From Lates calcarifer (taxonomy: Eukaryota; Chordata; Actinopteri; Centropomidae), in assembly GCF_001640805.2 (NCBI RefSeq), contig NC_066838.1, positions 5,722,601 to 5,786,600 of the forward strand: a stretch of DNA of 64,000 nucleotides. Direction: 5' to 3'. The notes under the pieces are model-generated. The model had not been told where the DNA came from, ran no database searches, and was given only the letters and a program-made list of their open reading frames with translations. The position numbers and the translations under genes are program-made. Below, in pieces: positions 51,765-63,907 of this stretch. Position 1 is the stretch's first letter, and the number at the start of each line of letters is the position of its first letter.

Positions 51765-52227
51765 TACTAGCTTGTTAAGATTGAATTTACAATGATCATT
51801 TTAGAAAGATACAACAAAGATCCTTTGTACAGTTATTTTCAAGCAAAACAAAATTGCAAATAAAGTATATACAATAATGAAACATTAGAATAATGTAAAT
51901 AAATGTGTAATCAGTGACATATTTCTTTGTCCAGCTACACCAACATGCTGCAGTCATTAGCTAATTTAAACTGGTAACACACACTTAAGACCAGGAGTTT
52001 ATAAAATGTACACTAAGAGCAAATTTGACATGGGAAATGATGACAGTTCAAATATCCTTATCTGCCAACCAATGGATGTAAATTTACAGTGGCCTCACTA
52101 CTGCAAGAGGATGTGTAGAGACTATTCCAACCAGACTGCTTGTAAATAAATAAAAATGACTGTGATCACTATGAAGTGATCAGCCTAATGAATGCAGCAT
52201 GTCAAGGAAGATTCCTGAAATGCATTT

Positions 52228-52271
52228 AAAAAACAAAACAAAACAAACAAACAAACAAAAAAAAAAAAAAC
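52228..52271. repeat. A-rich AAAAC/AAAC simple repeat
   Basis: AAAAC and AAAC units end in a run of A. It sits inside the presumed prex1 3' UTR (T-rich on the transcribed sense). Confidence 0.85.
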
Positions 52272-53933
52272 AGTTGTCAGTGAGGTTATGCTCAGCAAAG
52301 AGAAAAAAATCTTCTCTTCAAATGCACAGTCACAAATATAAAATGTTGTATGTTTTATATACTATATTATTTCCATAAAAATAATGCATTTTAATTTAGA
52401 GCATTACTCTGCTGCTGTAAGACATATCCTATCTTTTCCTCTGACATAATTACACTTTGTATGTACAAGAAATTAAAATCTTCAGTAAAATAATGTTACT
52501 GTGATTAAGTCCCGGAAAGATCCCTTTGTTTACATCATCGGCAAACTGCTTACAGTACTTTTTGCTAACACTGCAACTTGTATGGACCAATCGTTGTGCT
52601 TCTTTTAACACCTACAGTAAATACGACAGTCCCAAGACAACATAAAAGCCAATTTTAAAAAACAATATGATCTCTTAGTTAACAGCGGGCGATCCTTCAA
52701 CTAGCCTAGTACATTTTAATTAATATATTAATAATTTAACAATGACTCAAATTCCCAACCTGTTGACATGGCTGCTTATTGACGAAAAAACAGCTGTGTA
52801 TAGTTTGTTTTAGCTTCCTTTGTCCTGGTTCCGATTAGCTAGCTTCTGTTCACCCCCACCCCCCGCCCCCGCACTCCCTGAAGATTTATGTAACACTTCC
52901 TGATGAATCAAATTCCATACACATAAATAAACTGAAATACACAAGCAGTTATGTCTACAATATGGCATGCCATTGGTCCTTTAAATATTGTTCAATACGT
53001 AGGCTGGAATGCTTTTAGATTCTTTAATACCTGATATAGTATAAGTGAGGGATAAAATTACTCCTTCCAGACACAATAAATAACTATCCTTCATATAGTG
53101 CAGTAATACAGTACTCACACTAGACCTACAGTAATTGCACAGTAACCACATGCAACAGGCTGAGGAGAGAGCAGCCCAGTCTATCCTCTGTCTTTTTAGC
53201 TGTCACTCAATCCCTACTTCCATCTCCCTGTCTATTCCTTGACTTTCTGCATCTATTCAGTCCGCTATCATACATGAATACCAGGATATTCAAGTATTCT
53301 ACTTCACTTGGAGTCCAAACATTGAGCCCTGGGGAACACCAGCCCAAACAGAGAAAGAGACAGCTCTCTGGACTTGCAGTCCAAGGCAAAATGGAGAACA
53401 TCTGCATTTATGATGACAGTCAGCTACAGGTAGTTTGGTTAATCCAGTTAATAATAAGAGCTCGGTTATGAGTGTAATCACTGTGGACGTTGTCTTTGTG
53501 AGCCCTCAAACTGACATCTCGCTTTCACTTGCATTGTGAATATTTTGCACCAGTTGTCAAGTCGTTCATGTCAGCTATGTGTAGACAGACAGCCAAAGTA
53601 GTAATACTTCTATCTGGGTTGTCACCCAGTACAACAGTACATCACTAGTCTTGAGCTTCAGGCTGTGTCAGTCTCATTGCAGGTGCTCCCAGGTAACTGA
53701 CATTAGTCATCTGTACAGTCTTGTTTAGTCTGTTTCGTTGCACTGAAATCTCTAGTGGTATCCATGCTGGAATGATCCCTGTGTTACTGGGGAAGTTGGG
53801 GCAAGGGTCTTTCCATCAGCAGTGTCTCGTGGAAGAAATCCAGCGAGACTTGCCCTCTTTTGCTTCCATCATCTCTCATCATATCTTACATATTCACCCT
53901 GACTCTGATGAGCTCTCTGAAGTGACACCTTTC

Positions 53934-53976
53934 TTAGAGTTCTCCATCTGAGGGTGGCAAACACAGCTTGAAGAGC
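53934..53976 (-). CDS. prex1: prex1 last coding exon, stop TAA
   Basis: There are 43 coding bases, encoding [14 protein letters not shown] followed by TAA at 53936-53934. It matches human RLYRLCQPPVDGDL in length and termination point. Confidence 0.94.
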
Positions 53977-56900
53977 CTGTTGAAAAAGAAAAAATTCAAA
54001 TGAGACAATCCATCTTGCCTAAGACCATAAATGGTGGAATGTACTGATGGCATGGGCAGAGGTGCCTGCTGGAAGTGTTTTTATAAAATACCTTGGGGCT
54101 GATGGAGGCATCTGGTCCATTACCTTGAGATTTTTAGCAGAGAGCTCGACTCTTGCCCCCTGGCAGAAGAGACAACATATGCTATAAACACCACAGCCAT
54201 CACGCTGCACTTAGTTCAACTGTTCTGAATGGTTGAACATCAGAAAACATACAATGTGTAGAAATATTTGTTTTAAGTAATGAGACCATGTGTTTTTATG
54301 TAATGCACAAGCTATTTTTTCATATGATTTTGACTGAGGCATCCATGCCGTAAGATTACACCTGCACAGTCTAATGCAATCTAATGCACTGTCATGTCAT
54401 GGAGGTGTTGATTCAATTCTCTGTTTTATCACTAAGATTAGTGGTGGTGCTGATAAATATGTCATTGAATTACATTAACATTAACAAAAACTGAACTCGT
54501 GCTGGACCCCAGGCTGAGATCAAACAGCCCCTGAGATTTACCTGTTTACGCATAATGTCCATGGTCTGCATGAAGCAGCGTGGCATGAGGCCGTGGTTCC
54601 TGGCTAAGATCATTGCCTGCTCCAGTGTCACACTGAGGGTACATCTGCAAAGAGCAAAAAAAAAAGCCAAAGTTTACTGCTGTGTTTACCTTTGTAACCA
54701 ACACACACTAATGGGGTCGTTCATATGTGCAGGTAGAAATTAATTCAGACTGTGGGGCAAGGCTGGGCTTTTGAGGTTCAGTAGTGCATGTCATCCACTC
54801 TGTACTGTGTTAATCTTTATTCCAGCTGACAGTTCAGTGATACTACACAAGCAGTGTAATAATGTCAGCATGGTGCCGGGCTGACCTCTGCATTCCTGTG
54901 CCACACATGGTGATGTGGCAAGCTCCCAGGCGGTTACACAGCTCAGAGGACACACACAGCACGCTGACACCTGACGGGTGACCCTGGGTACTATGGCGCA
55001 CGTTGATGTAGGACTGCATTAGTCGACAGAGGTCGTCCAGTGTGTTGAGGGGTCGCAGCAGCTGTGTTGGGGGGGGGGCAAGTGAAAGTCAGGGAAGTTC
55101 AGTGGTTAAATAGACAGCTAACAAGATGGTACAGTGCAGTATCACAAGAGTGCCCATCTCACCAAGTCATTTAGACTACTACTGAGTGTTAAAACCAAGT
55201 GGAGGGTAAAATTCACTAGTTTCCTATAGTCGCACAAATTCTGTCAATTTTCTCCTAATACGTGACAATATAATGAAAAAAGCAAAATACCCCAAAATAA
55301 TAAAGTTCTATTACTTGAATTTGAAAGAAATGAGTCATAAAAATGAAAATTTAACAGGTGAAAAAGCTGATTTGTATTAGAAGCAAGTGAAATGATTTTA
55401 CACTATGTGATATATTTCAATTCTGAATACTAGACTAAGTTGAGTAGCTGACTTGTTAAGATGGTACACCAGCAGAAATAGGAGGAAAATCATTTAAAGA
55501 AAACAGAAACAGGTTAAACTCTCTGTAGTCTTTCTTTTGAAAGACAATAAAAACCTGAGAGTAAACTGAGGTATCTATAAACTGAAACTATGCTCTATTA
55601 AGATTTAATCACTTGGAATCTATTTCAGCTACAGTCAGTTTGGGACACTAAAATTTTCTTTCTAATCTAATCATCTCTGAAGTTCAAATGGAGACAGTTT
55701 CTAATGTTGATGTGTTGAGGTTAGTTGGAGTTAATGGGGGGAGTCTTGACGAGCTAGTGGGGGTTTCCAGGGGAGGGAACAGGACACCAGTTCATCTTAC
55801 TTTTGCAATGCTTGGTTGAAGGTCTCTAACTTCAAGTCCCAGTATCTGTGCTTGCATTTATATTCAGTCACAACATTATATACAAATGGACTTATTTTAC
55901 AAGAACATGATATAAGTTACGAGATAAAAGTCCACACAGACTGTAATGTATACATTCTGTGAGCACAGCAAAGGCAGTAAATGGGAAATAAATCAGAATA
56001 AGTGTATATTTACCTGGTCGATCTTCATAGCTGTGGTGTTTGAGTCTGTGGGGAGATTGGACTTCTCCAAATAGAAAGCCCTGTTGAGACGAGAACATTT
56101 CTATTTTAGTTTTTTAAACTGGTTTGGAAATCTACAGATTTTTTTTCTCCTCTGACTCACTTTGTGAGAGAGCTGAGTCATCTAGCATCTAGAGTACTTC
56201 ACTATATAGAATATGCATCTGGTACAGCACATATTTTATCATTTATTGATGTTGCATGAGTCAGGATCCTCAGATTTAGCATGTACACGTCAGAAATCAC
56301 AAACCTATTAAACACCTATTAAAAAACACAAATATATTACAGGGCAATAAACGACCTTAAATTCTAAGTAGACACATACATGCACATGTAGAGATTATCA
56401 AAACTGTAATTAAAAGTGAGCTGTTAACCTAATTCATATCAGAAGTGGTTTAATACATCAGCCGAACATATGGTAAATACATTACACACACTGTCTGTAA
56501 AGGTTCTCAATCCCAAACAGAGATTAATATATTTATTGTATGTGCAATATTCCTAAACTCCACAAACTAATGATTAACAAACAGATGTGAGGGAGTCATT
56601 TTGCATTACTAAATAAACAAACCCACAATCTATCCTGTTAGCTGATGTGGGACTTTGTTCAGGACAGGTCTGAACAAATGATACAGTTCTCACCTTGAAA
56701 AATTCTAGAGCATGAAAATAGTTAAGTGTAAAGTAAAACAGCAATCGAAGCATAGTTTCTGCTTGCTTATGCAACACCACAGGGTGAACTCTCCCTTTAA
56801 GGTGGAATATATCCAGAGTGCTAGTGAGTAAACCACTGGAGGGCTGTGATGCAGTGTAGCATAGCGTACCTGAGTCTGCGGTAGTAAGCCTTGACCTTCT

Positions 56901-59900
56901 CTAGTGAGAAAGCATTGGAGCGCTGCTGGAACTCCTCCATGGTGGCGTAGTCCTGCTGGGACACTCCCTCCGGACGCTCCAGCGCTGGGTAAAACAGGCA
57001 GGAAGCATTTAAACCAACACACAACTCTCACTTCCAAAAACTTTATCATTGAATATCATTTATATATCAACTCTGAACACCAAATAACCTTGACTCTAGA
57101 ATAATGTCTTGAAAAGGTGAGGATTGTCCAAAAATCTCCTTTCTTTACAAGATCTTTTTATCCATATGAAGACATATGGCCACACATATTTTAGTATCTG
57201 CAAAGTCACAAGGTGTCCCAGACTTCTCAACCTGTAGCTAAGACTCTCTTCCAGTAGGTGGTGATGTTGATTCAGATATCTGCACTATTGAATGGCTCTT
57301 GTGCTGTGTTGTAGCACTCTCTTCAATGCTCAAATACATTAAAACAATATGAGTTCTCTCTTTGGGTTAGTTTTCCAACTGGAATGTCTATATGGAAAAT
57401 TAATGGCTATTTGGCAGACAGGCGTGATGCATAATGGTATCCACTCATACTAGGCTGAGATGGAGAACTAGAAGGAGCAGGGCAGCAAAGAATGTAAAGG
57501 TGGGGTGTTATCAATGGGCAATAAAAGGCTTCAATCTAACTTAATAAAAGCACATAAAGCAATCAGGAAATGTACATGTGTGAGAGGCTGAGAGGCTGCA
57601 TAAAGCAAACGATTCAATTCTACGTTAGTGATCAGTGACTCTGTGTTAAAACAACACTGATGCATTTGAGATGTACGGCTTATTTTGTTAAAACAATCTT
57701 TTGTAGAAAAACACAGACCTCAGCAAGGTATGGAGAAAAAAATATTGCTTTGGTGCTGAAGCTGCAGTATTGTATATCCAAAGAACAACAGCCTACCACT
57801 GTTACATCATGCTCTATCTACACCCTGGACCCATTCTCCTGCAGTTTTCTCACTTTCTCCAGTTCATCTTTCCCAGTCTGCCCAGTCTTACCCTTGGTGA
57901 AGAGGACAGTGTGGAGCTTGAGGCTGCCTCCGTTCTGCAACCGACTGGGCAGCTCACTGAAGTGACAGCTGTCCAGGTACAGGGTGACCCTCAGGGCCTG
58001 TCGACTGCCCTCCACCTGGTAACACACTGGTGTGTCTGTAACACACATACACAGACAGAGGAGGAGTCTTATTATAGAAGTCATATTATACTTCTTGTTG
58101 TTTGAGCAACAGAGAATTGTAAGGGGCTCTGGAGTTTGTTACTTTTAACACCTCACATACACAAAATTCTGCATTAATAGTAAAGTAAGTGAGAGTAAAT
58201 TCAATGGACAGAAAAAGACGCTGTTGTATTGTCCTCTTCCATTTCATCTATATCAAAGTCTTCACCCTCAGATACATTTGCCACAGACTCTGTTATAATG
58301 CATGTCTCCAAATGCCAGTAATGATTGCACTGCTGCACTGGTGAGCATCATCCATCATTTGAAATGTGTTTTACGTTTTCTTCCTAACATGACTTCATAA
58401 AACCACAATTACTGCATCTGTATCAGAGGATAAAACCTTCCCTGACCAAAGGTGGAGAACTCACTGTGTCACTGTGTGTTGCCATGACACTGCCACAGAG
58501 TGCACACACAATAATGGAAAAAGTGACAAACGTCTATTTAAATATAACAGTAGTACTTACCTGCATATTAGTCATGTTAGGAAAATTTGCAACACACATA
58601 TTGTTATGTGTGTAAGCTGTTTTTTAAAGTAGCAGCACATGGAAATGTGTCTTTGTCTGGCACATTTTTTAATCTATTAGATATCTTTATGCAACTAAAA
58701 CAATCGCAGTTTGAAAGAATTGGTCATTACTGGATCACTTCTATGCAGAGCAGTAACCTTTTCTAATTCTACAAACAGTACATGACTAGTAATAATTTAT
58801 AAGTCAGACACTGATTTGTGCTGATTCCTCCTAACATTTTCCGACTGTGAGACATGAGCAGTTCTCAGAAAATGGAAAAGCTGACCTTTACTGAGTGACC
58901 TCTAGGGTCAGTGCTCTTTCCTAGAGAACCCATCAAGCCATAATCCTGTGGAATTGGCTGTGATGCCTCTCAGGGGCTACAGACTCTCTGGTGCTTATAT
59001 GTCTCTACCTTACCTATAGCTCCCAGCTTGCTGAGGATGCCATTAGCAAATCAATACTATCCAATGGAAGCTGCCGCCACAAACCATCTGCTAGCACGGC
59101 AGCAATCTGAGCTGAACATGCAACTTTAGGAAAGCAATTTCGTTAAAAACTTTTTTTTTCCCCTTTTTATTCCCAAGTGTAGGAGATTGGGTCTGCAAAC
59201 TGTTTTTATCTCTACATGCCTGTTGTTTGTAATGAATGTAAGTGAAGTCTCAGTGACAGTGAAAGTCAATATGTGCTATATGTATACGTACTGATTTGCA
59301 TGTCTGTGCACAATATATGCATACGTACACTAAACACTTTCTGCTGCTGGGCGTGCAGCTAGAATAGTAAATCTCTGCCTCATCCATAGCTTTACTTCCT
59401 AAAATGGGAAATGCATGTTGTGCTTTTCCTTTGAGAGGCAATCTCTGCCAGCCATATTGAGGTGGCTGAAAGGAGAACTGATTCAGGATGCAGTTTGCAT
59501 CTGCTGGCTTTAAGGCTTCTGGTAGCCTGCAGCATCTTCAGTGAATACAGATACTGAGGTCATTAAAGCCACAAATACACCCAGGTCTTAAACTTTATAT
59601 ACACAGTCATGTCAAGATTCACACAATGGCCACTTTGAACAACCTTGGTGCATCCTTCAAACTACTGCACTACACCACTGTATTCAAACGCTTACTTTGA
59701 AATAAATGTTCCAATCTTGGGCATTTTGAGAGGACAGAGGGAATGCAAACCACAAAATCAATTTGTCATTTTCATGCTCCAAAAGAATATTTTTCTACTA
59801 CAGCACATGTTAGTGCAGGAATATTACATATGTGTATGTATTTTTGTAATGTTTGTGTATATCTTGAGATGCTTCCGCCACACATGTCACGCGTGTCTCA

Positions 59901-62900
59901 GAACAGCACTCAATTTTAAATGAGGCCCTTCACAGCCTGTCAGGAGGGACCATGTTATCTGTAATACAAGGACAACAAGGACTTGAAGAGATTGCAAGCT
60001 CTGCCCTTGTTTCAGATGATTTATGGAGCTATTATAGTGTTGTTTTAGCTCCCTATTCAGTCGCTCTTCACTGAAAAGAAAATTAAATCTGCAACGGAAA
60101 AATTACAATTTGACCCTCAATAGCTACCATACATCCACATAATGGAACCTTATTCTGAGTTGGTCAAACCATACAGCTGCTCATTAGCAGCAGTCTGGTG
60201 TGAAAGGGCCAAGTCAGTTTTTGTTGATGGAGTCTCTTACTTGCGACTAGACACTCATCCTCCAGTTGCCTGAAGAACACAGTGACTTTGTCCAAGTCCA
60301 ACAGGGCCGCCTTGGTATCTTCCAGCATGGTCCGCTCCTCTTTCTGTTAGAGCAGAGAAAGAAAGCTCAGAGGTTGCACCAGAGTGTTTTGATAGTTGTG
60401 AAAACAGCTGCATGGTGAGAAAGCCATAGAGAATATCAGAGCAAAAAAAAAGCAGAAAATATCAAATCTGCCCTGACCACGTGTGGCGCTAGCGTGGACT
60501 GGAAGTGCAGCAGAACACCGATGACGGATATCTGCTCCAGCCACTTGCGGCTGGTCTCCTTGCTGTCTTCCTGGTACTCGCCGGCGATTGTTGAAGCGCG
60601 ACCGCAAAGCTGCCAGCAGCTGCTCTGCCAGTGTGCACAGGGCGCCTGTCGCTGCCTGGCAGAAGATCACATCCCGCCGCAGCTGCAGAGACGTGTCTGG
60701 TGTTGGAGGTTGGACAGAGAGAAATTTTGATGTCAAAGAGTGATGGAGGGAGTTCACGGGGGTACAACGGGGGGGAGGGTTACGGAGAGAAGAGGAGAGT
60801 TGAAGGGAGTGAAAGCAGTGGTATGAAAATGGATGGTACAGAGGAAGACAGGCATAGGAGGAAAAGGTGAAAAGGTCAGTGGGCAGGAGAGGGCAAAGGC
60901 ATCCCAAAATCACACTAACCTTCCTCATTACACATGTCTTGGGCCTACTCCAATACATATATTTTATTCCATTAGTCTGGTTCCCCTGAGAGGATATCTC
61001 CCATTAACCAACACCAGATGCCACTGTGCACAGTTCAAAGTGACTGGAGCATCATGTGCTTCGACAGCAAACCCTTTCCCTGTACAAACACACTGAACAA
61101 CTGGCCTCAACCTGGATATGATCCTGCTCTGGAAAATGAAAACACTGCCGACAAGTCTGACTTTTTAGAATGATTTAATTATACTGGAAACTAAATCAAT
61201 TTAAACATCTGCTTTATCTTTTGTAATAAAGCTGATGAAATGAAAACATACTTGATATGCAGCTAATAATGTACTGTATGTCATTGTTCACAACTAATGT
61301 AAAAGTGGGCATGCATTTTTTTGAAAGCTAATGTTACAAAATGAGAAAAATAAAGGTAATAAAAATATAATCTTATTAAATGATGAAATATTCCACAGAA
61401 ATTGTGTTCTTGGCATTTTAAATAAATCATTTTTAAAATGTAATCATCTTTGAAGATGTTTTTAGGACCTGCAGATGTCCTGATGTAGGACCTGGCTGTA
61501 ATTTCATATGATGGATGATCTCATTTGCAAAGAGCTTTAAAGTGTTGGAATCATTTAAAATACTCCAGTTATGAGACCTTTTCCAACTGCTTCAGACCGA
61601 CTACTGCTGAGTGATTGCACAGCTCGCCTTGACATCTCTTCTGCTGATTTTGTGGAAAATTGAGCAGAGTCCTATCTGGTTTGACTATCTGCCACCATCT
61701 TGCTCTAAATAAATATGAACTGGTTTCTGTCAAACACTGATGTTTCTCTACCTGTGCATTTGAGCAGAGCCAGGAGAAGCTGGTTCTTTCCATCTGCAGA
61801 AATGAAAGGAAAACAAGGTGGAATGACTGACTGCAACTGTACACGATTACATAATAGAAATGTGTAAACATGTGCGTGTGTATTCCACTAACCATCCACA
61901 AATCTCTGCAGGCTCTCCACCAGGGTTTTGATAGAGGTGGGTAGGTTCCAAGGGTCCTCCCGGATGTTCTTGTGGATGATGTAACGACAACGAACCGTCC
62001 AGTCCTCCGTTTGGCGAAACTCTGTTCACATAAAACCCAGGAAATGTGTGAGAGTGTGTGTGTTATTTATCGGTTGTATGAACAGAAACATGTTGACACA
62101 CCCTTTCATCTTACAAGCAGCAAACACACGTGGTTGTGCACACTGACACAAAACAAATATACCTGGCTGGCTGTGGTCGGAGTAAAAGTGCTTGGTCTCC
62201 TCACAGGCCTTGGTCATGACAGGTCCTTTGAGTAGGCTGTTGATGGAGTCAACCTTTATGTAGAAACAAGAGCACACACACACACACACACACACAGAAA
62301 ACTTGTCAGGTAATCAATCAGGCTCTCTCAGTACTTCACTCCTCATATTCTACACATCTTTCCTTCCTTTTGTCTGGCAGCTACCTCAATTCTTTATTAT
62401 CTCTCTCACACATACACACACACACACACACCCAGCTCTGCAGTAACTTCTGGCATGGGTCTTTCAGCATTAACAACAACAAGCCCCCTGAGCTGTTGTT
62501 TCCATGTGGAAAGAACTATAGCAGCCAAAGAGGGTGCACCCCACGTGGAGTCGAACAACATCAAATGCTGGTGAAAGGAGAAGAAACGAGGGATGAATGT
62601 CCTTAACTGAATCCACACAACAGTGAAAGCCTGTATGTGTGTGTGTATGTATGTGTGTGTGTGTGTGTGTGTGAGGAGAAAGAGGGAAAGGTGGGGGAAA
62701 GAAAAGAAAGAAAGGAAGTCAAGTGAAAGATGAGAGAGAAATCCAGGATCCTGACCAGGGGACAGAGAGCTCCACGAGGTAACTCAGCCCAGATGTTGAC
62801 TGATTACTATCACAATCATCTGTTCCAAATGGTTTGGCGGGGGAGGGGTTGTTAATGCTGACGTGTGTGTGTTCTTGTTTCCTTATCTTGCAGTTTCACA

Positions 62901-63907
62901 TCTTCTGGCTGCATTTAAACTTCAGAAATCTTAGCAGGTCAACATTCTTTTGCGAATAAAGATTTTATTCAAATTTGGATTAGACCAGGGTAAAACCTTT
63001 GACTAATTAAGTAGGGGTGCTCAAGTTCTGCAACATAAATTCAGCTTTTGATCCAAACGGAACCCTAGAACTTACCTGGTTGAAAAGGTGCTCAAGGCAG
63101 CCATGCAGCTTGTCCTGTTTGTCTGAGGGAATCCTCATGTCACATGGCAGCTCATCCCCTAACAGCCAAAAAAAATTTACAATTCATCCATAATTAAATG
63201 ATGAGGATGAATGACTAATAAGTCACTTCACCAGAGTTTCATTGTGGGATGTTTAAGACTTAATACTGTTAAAAACAATGTGGTAAACAGCAGTGGACAC
63301 ATACTTGGCTCACTGCACAAAGAATGTGGCTGTGGGGGTTTTGAAATGTTGTGTCTAAAATATCTGACCACAGTCACCTCCAAGAAATATCTAACAGTAT
63401 TTCTCCATTTTGGCATCCTGAGAGCATGACATATGATCAACATCATCACAGAGTTAAGAGCAGTAACAAGTTGGCAGCCACTCATGCAAACATCCATTAC
63501 TTCTTGTCTTTGTTTGACACTCAGGAAGCATATATTTGCCTCAGTCTAGCTTATGTTGTTTATGTTGAATTACAGGTCTGTCTGCTTGGACAGTGGCACA
63601 GTTTTTGCATTGGATCTGAAATGATTATTGTTCCACTTGAGATCCAATGTACAGAGCCAAAACAACATGTAACTGACTAAATACTTCTTCTGCAAATGAA
63701 AGAACAGATCTTATAGTAAGAGCTGAAACGTTTACAGCTCTGCATTAACAAAAACTATATTTACAAGAGGATAGAAAAAAGCATTTAGCTTAGAATTTAG
63801 TTTCACTCCATCCATTACCTGATCCCATCTCATCACTCCCCAGGTAAGAGCTGTTGCTTCGCACACTGGTGTAGGACAGGACTGAATCTCTGTTGCTGTT
63901 GCATTCG
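53934..63907 (-). CDS. prex1: P-Rex1 (PIP3-dependent Rac exchange factor 1), 3' part, 14 exons; 5' part outside window
   Basis: P-Rex1 is a cytosolic Rac guanine-nucleotide exchange factor activated at the membrane by PIP3 and Gbetagamma. Family order is DH-PH-DEP-DEP-PDZ-PDZ-IP4P-like; only the C-terminal part is here, about 489 residues of roughly 1660. It starts [20 protein letters not shown], continues [16 protein letters not shown], and ends [11 protein letters not shown], against human RLCQPPVDGDL. The 4-phosphatase-like domain has a CX5R signature, CGTGMQR, with TLSVTLEQ after it. All splice sites are GT-AG and phases agree across all 14 exons once one base is discounted in the exon at 60478-60696, where the frame shifts. 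The exons are otherwise strongly conserved, which argues for a live gene with a sequencing error or rare variant. PREX2 is the alternative, but the C-terminus and the N-terminal residues seen fit PREX1 better. Confidence 0.92.
54092..54159 (-). CDS. prex1: prex1 exon encoding [19 protein letters not shown]...
   Basis: This exon is 68 bases. It encodes [20 protein letters not shown] then AP, against human [20 protein letters not shown]. Confidence 0.94.
54542..54644 (-). CDS. prex1: prex1 exon encoding [19 protein letters not shown]...
   Basis: This exon is 103 bases. It encodes [20 protein letters not shown] then [15 protein letters not shown], aligned with human [20 protein letters not shown] and IMQATDIMRKQ. 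Confidence 0.95.
54886..55061 (-). CDS. prex1: prex1 exon with CX5R signature
   Basis: This exon is 176 bases. It encodes [20 protein letters not shown], a variable loop, and [20 protein letters not shown] then QR. The CGTGMQR motif sits where INPP4 phosphatases carry CKSAKDR. The acceptor is preceded by an unusual run of ten C on the minus strand (55069-55078). Confidence 0.95.
56014..56080 (-). CDS. prex1: prex1 exon encoding [19 protein letters not shown]...
   Basis: This exon is 67 bases. It encodes [20 protein letters not shown] and then IDQ, against human [20 protein letters not shown]. Acceptor ACAG, donor GTAAAT. Confidence 0.95.
56870..56984 (-). CDS. prex1: prex1 exon encoding [19 protein letters not shown]...
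   Basis: This exon is 115 bases and encodes [19 protein letters not shown] then [19 protein letters not shown]. The first half differs from human, while SLEKV--YYR-LR is conserved. Confidence 0.94.
57892..58035 (-). CDS. prex1: prex1 exon encoding [17 protein letters not shown]...
   Basis: This exon is 144 bases. It encodes [20 protein letters not shown], then [19 protein letters not shown] and KLHTVLFTK. It aligns with human [26 protein letters not shown]. Confidence 0.95.
58036..60240 (-). other. prex1: prex1 intron, 2.2 kb
   Basis: I saw no coding segment or recognisable repeat. The other prex1 introns range from about 0.1 to 1.4 kb and likewise show only microsatellites and simple sequence. 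Confidence 0.8.
60241..60343 (-). CDS. prex1: prex1 exon encoding [20 protein letters not shown]...
   Basis: This exon is 103 bases and encodes [20 protein letters not shown] then [23 protein letters not shown] is identical to human. Acceptor ACAG, donor GTAAGA. Confidence 0.95.
60478..60696 (-). CDS. prex1: prex1 exon with one-base frame disruption ([12 protein letters not shown] ... [15 protein letters not shown])
   Basis: This exon is 219 bases, one more than needed to keep frame. The first part reads [20 protein letters not shown] and [17 protein letters not shown]. The second reads [19 protein letters not shown] then [16 protein letters not shown], but in the next frame. The break is within 60579-60586, at the position of human NNNGEY. 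Removing one base there would restore length, phase and homology at once. Read as given, the protein would turn into an unrelated Arg/Gln/Pro-rich tail. Confidence 0.9.
61752..61793 (-). CDS. prex1: prex1 short exon encoding [13 protein letters not shown]
   Basis: A 42-base exon, identical at protein level to human [13 protein letters not shown]. Acceptor CTGCAG, donor GTAGAG. Confidence 0.94.
61893..62021 (-). CDS. prex1: prex1 exon encoding [14 protein letters not shown]...
   Basis: This exon is 129 bases. It encodes [19 protein letters not shown] and then [20 protein letters not shown] and RFVD. EDPWNLP-SIKTLV is shared with human P-Rex1. Confidence 0.95.
62163..62253 (-). CDS. prex1: prex1 exon encoding [13 protein letters not shown]...
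   Basis: This exon is 91 bases and encodes [19 protein letters not shown] then [11 protein letters not shown]. Acceptor AAAG, donor GTATAT. A CA microsatellite lies 20 bases upstream of the acceptor. Confidence 0.95.
62273..62296. repeat. (CA)12 microsatellite in prex1 intron
   Basis: Pure CA run directly upstream of a prex1 acceptor at 62254. Confidence 0.95.
62412..62431. repeat. (AC)n microsatellite in prex1 intron
   Basis: A short CA run. Confidence 0.9.
62636..62745. repeat. (TG)n microsatellite followed by a purine-rich tract
   Basis: 62636-62672 is TG-rich. 62673-62745 is then almost entirely A/G (GGAAAGAAAAGAAAGAAAGG). Such pairs can take non-B DNA forms. Confidence 0.8.
63076..63158 (-). 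CDS. prex1: prex1 exon encoding [14 protein letters not shown]...
   Basis: This exon is 83 bases and encodes [16 protein letters not shown] then [11 protein letters not shown]. Acceptor TTAG, donor GTAAGT. Confidence 0.95.
63819..63907 (-). CDS. prex1: prex1 exon encoding [15 protein letters not shown]...
   Basis: This exon is 89 bases and the first visible prex1 exon. It encodes [20 protein letters not shown] and then YLGSDEMGS, essentially identical to human P-Rex1 just before the 4-phosphatase-like domain. Acceptor TTGCAG, donor GTAATG. Confidence 0.95.

Larger units (their letters stand above)
51759..53933 (-). other. prex1: Probable prex1 3' UTR
   Basis: Non-coding, AT-rich. I found no minus-strand AATAAA between the stop and 51759-51764, about 2.2 kb on. 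It contains an A-rich simple repeat at 52228-52271. The true end is unknown. Confidence 0.35.

Noticed and set aside
51319..51795. Plus-strand 158-codon open frame
   Set aside because: It has no recognisable domain, composition like surrounding non-coding DNA, and it overlaps the presumed prex1 3' UTR end.
60347..60958. Minus-strand 203-codon open frame in prex1
   Set aside because: It is intron sequence read into the prex1 exon and then out of frame past the one-base disruption; only the stretch 60587-60696 is coding in that frame.
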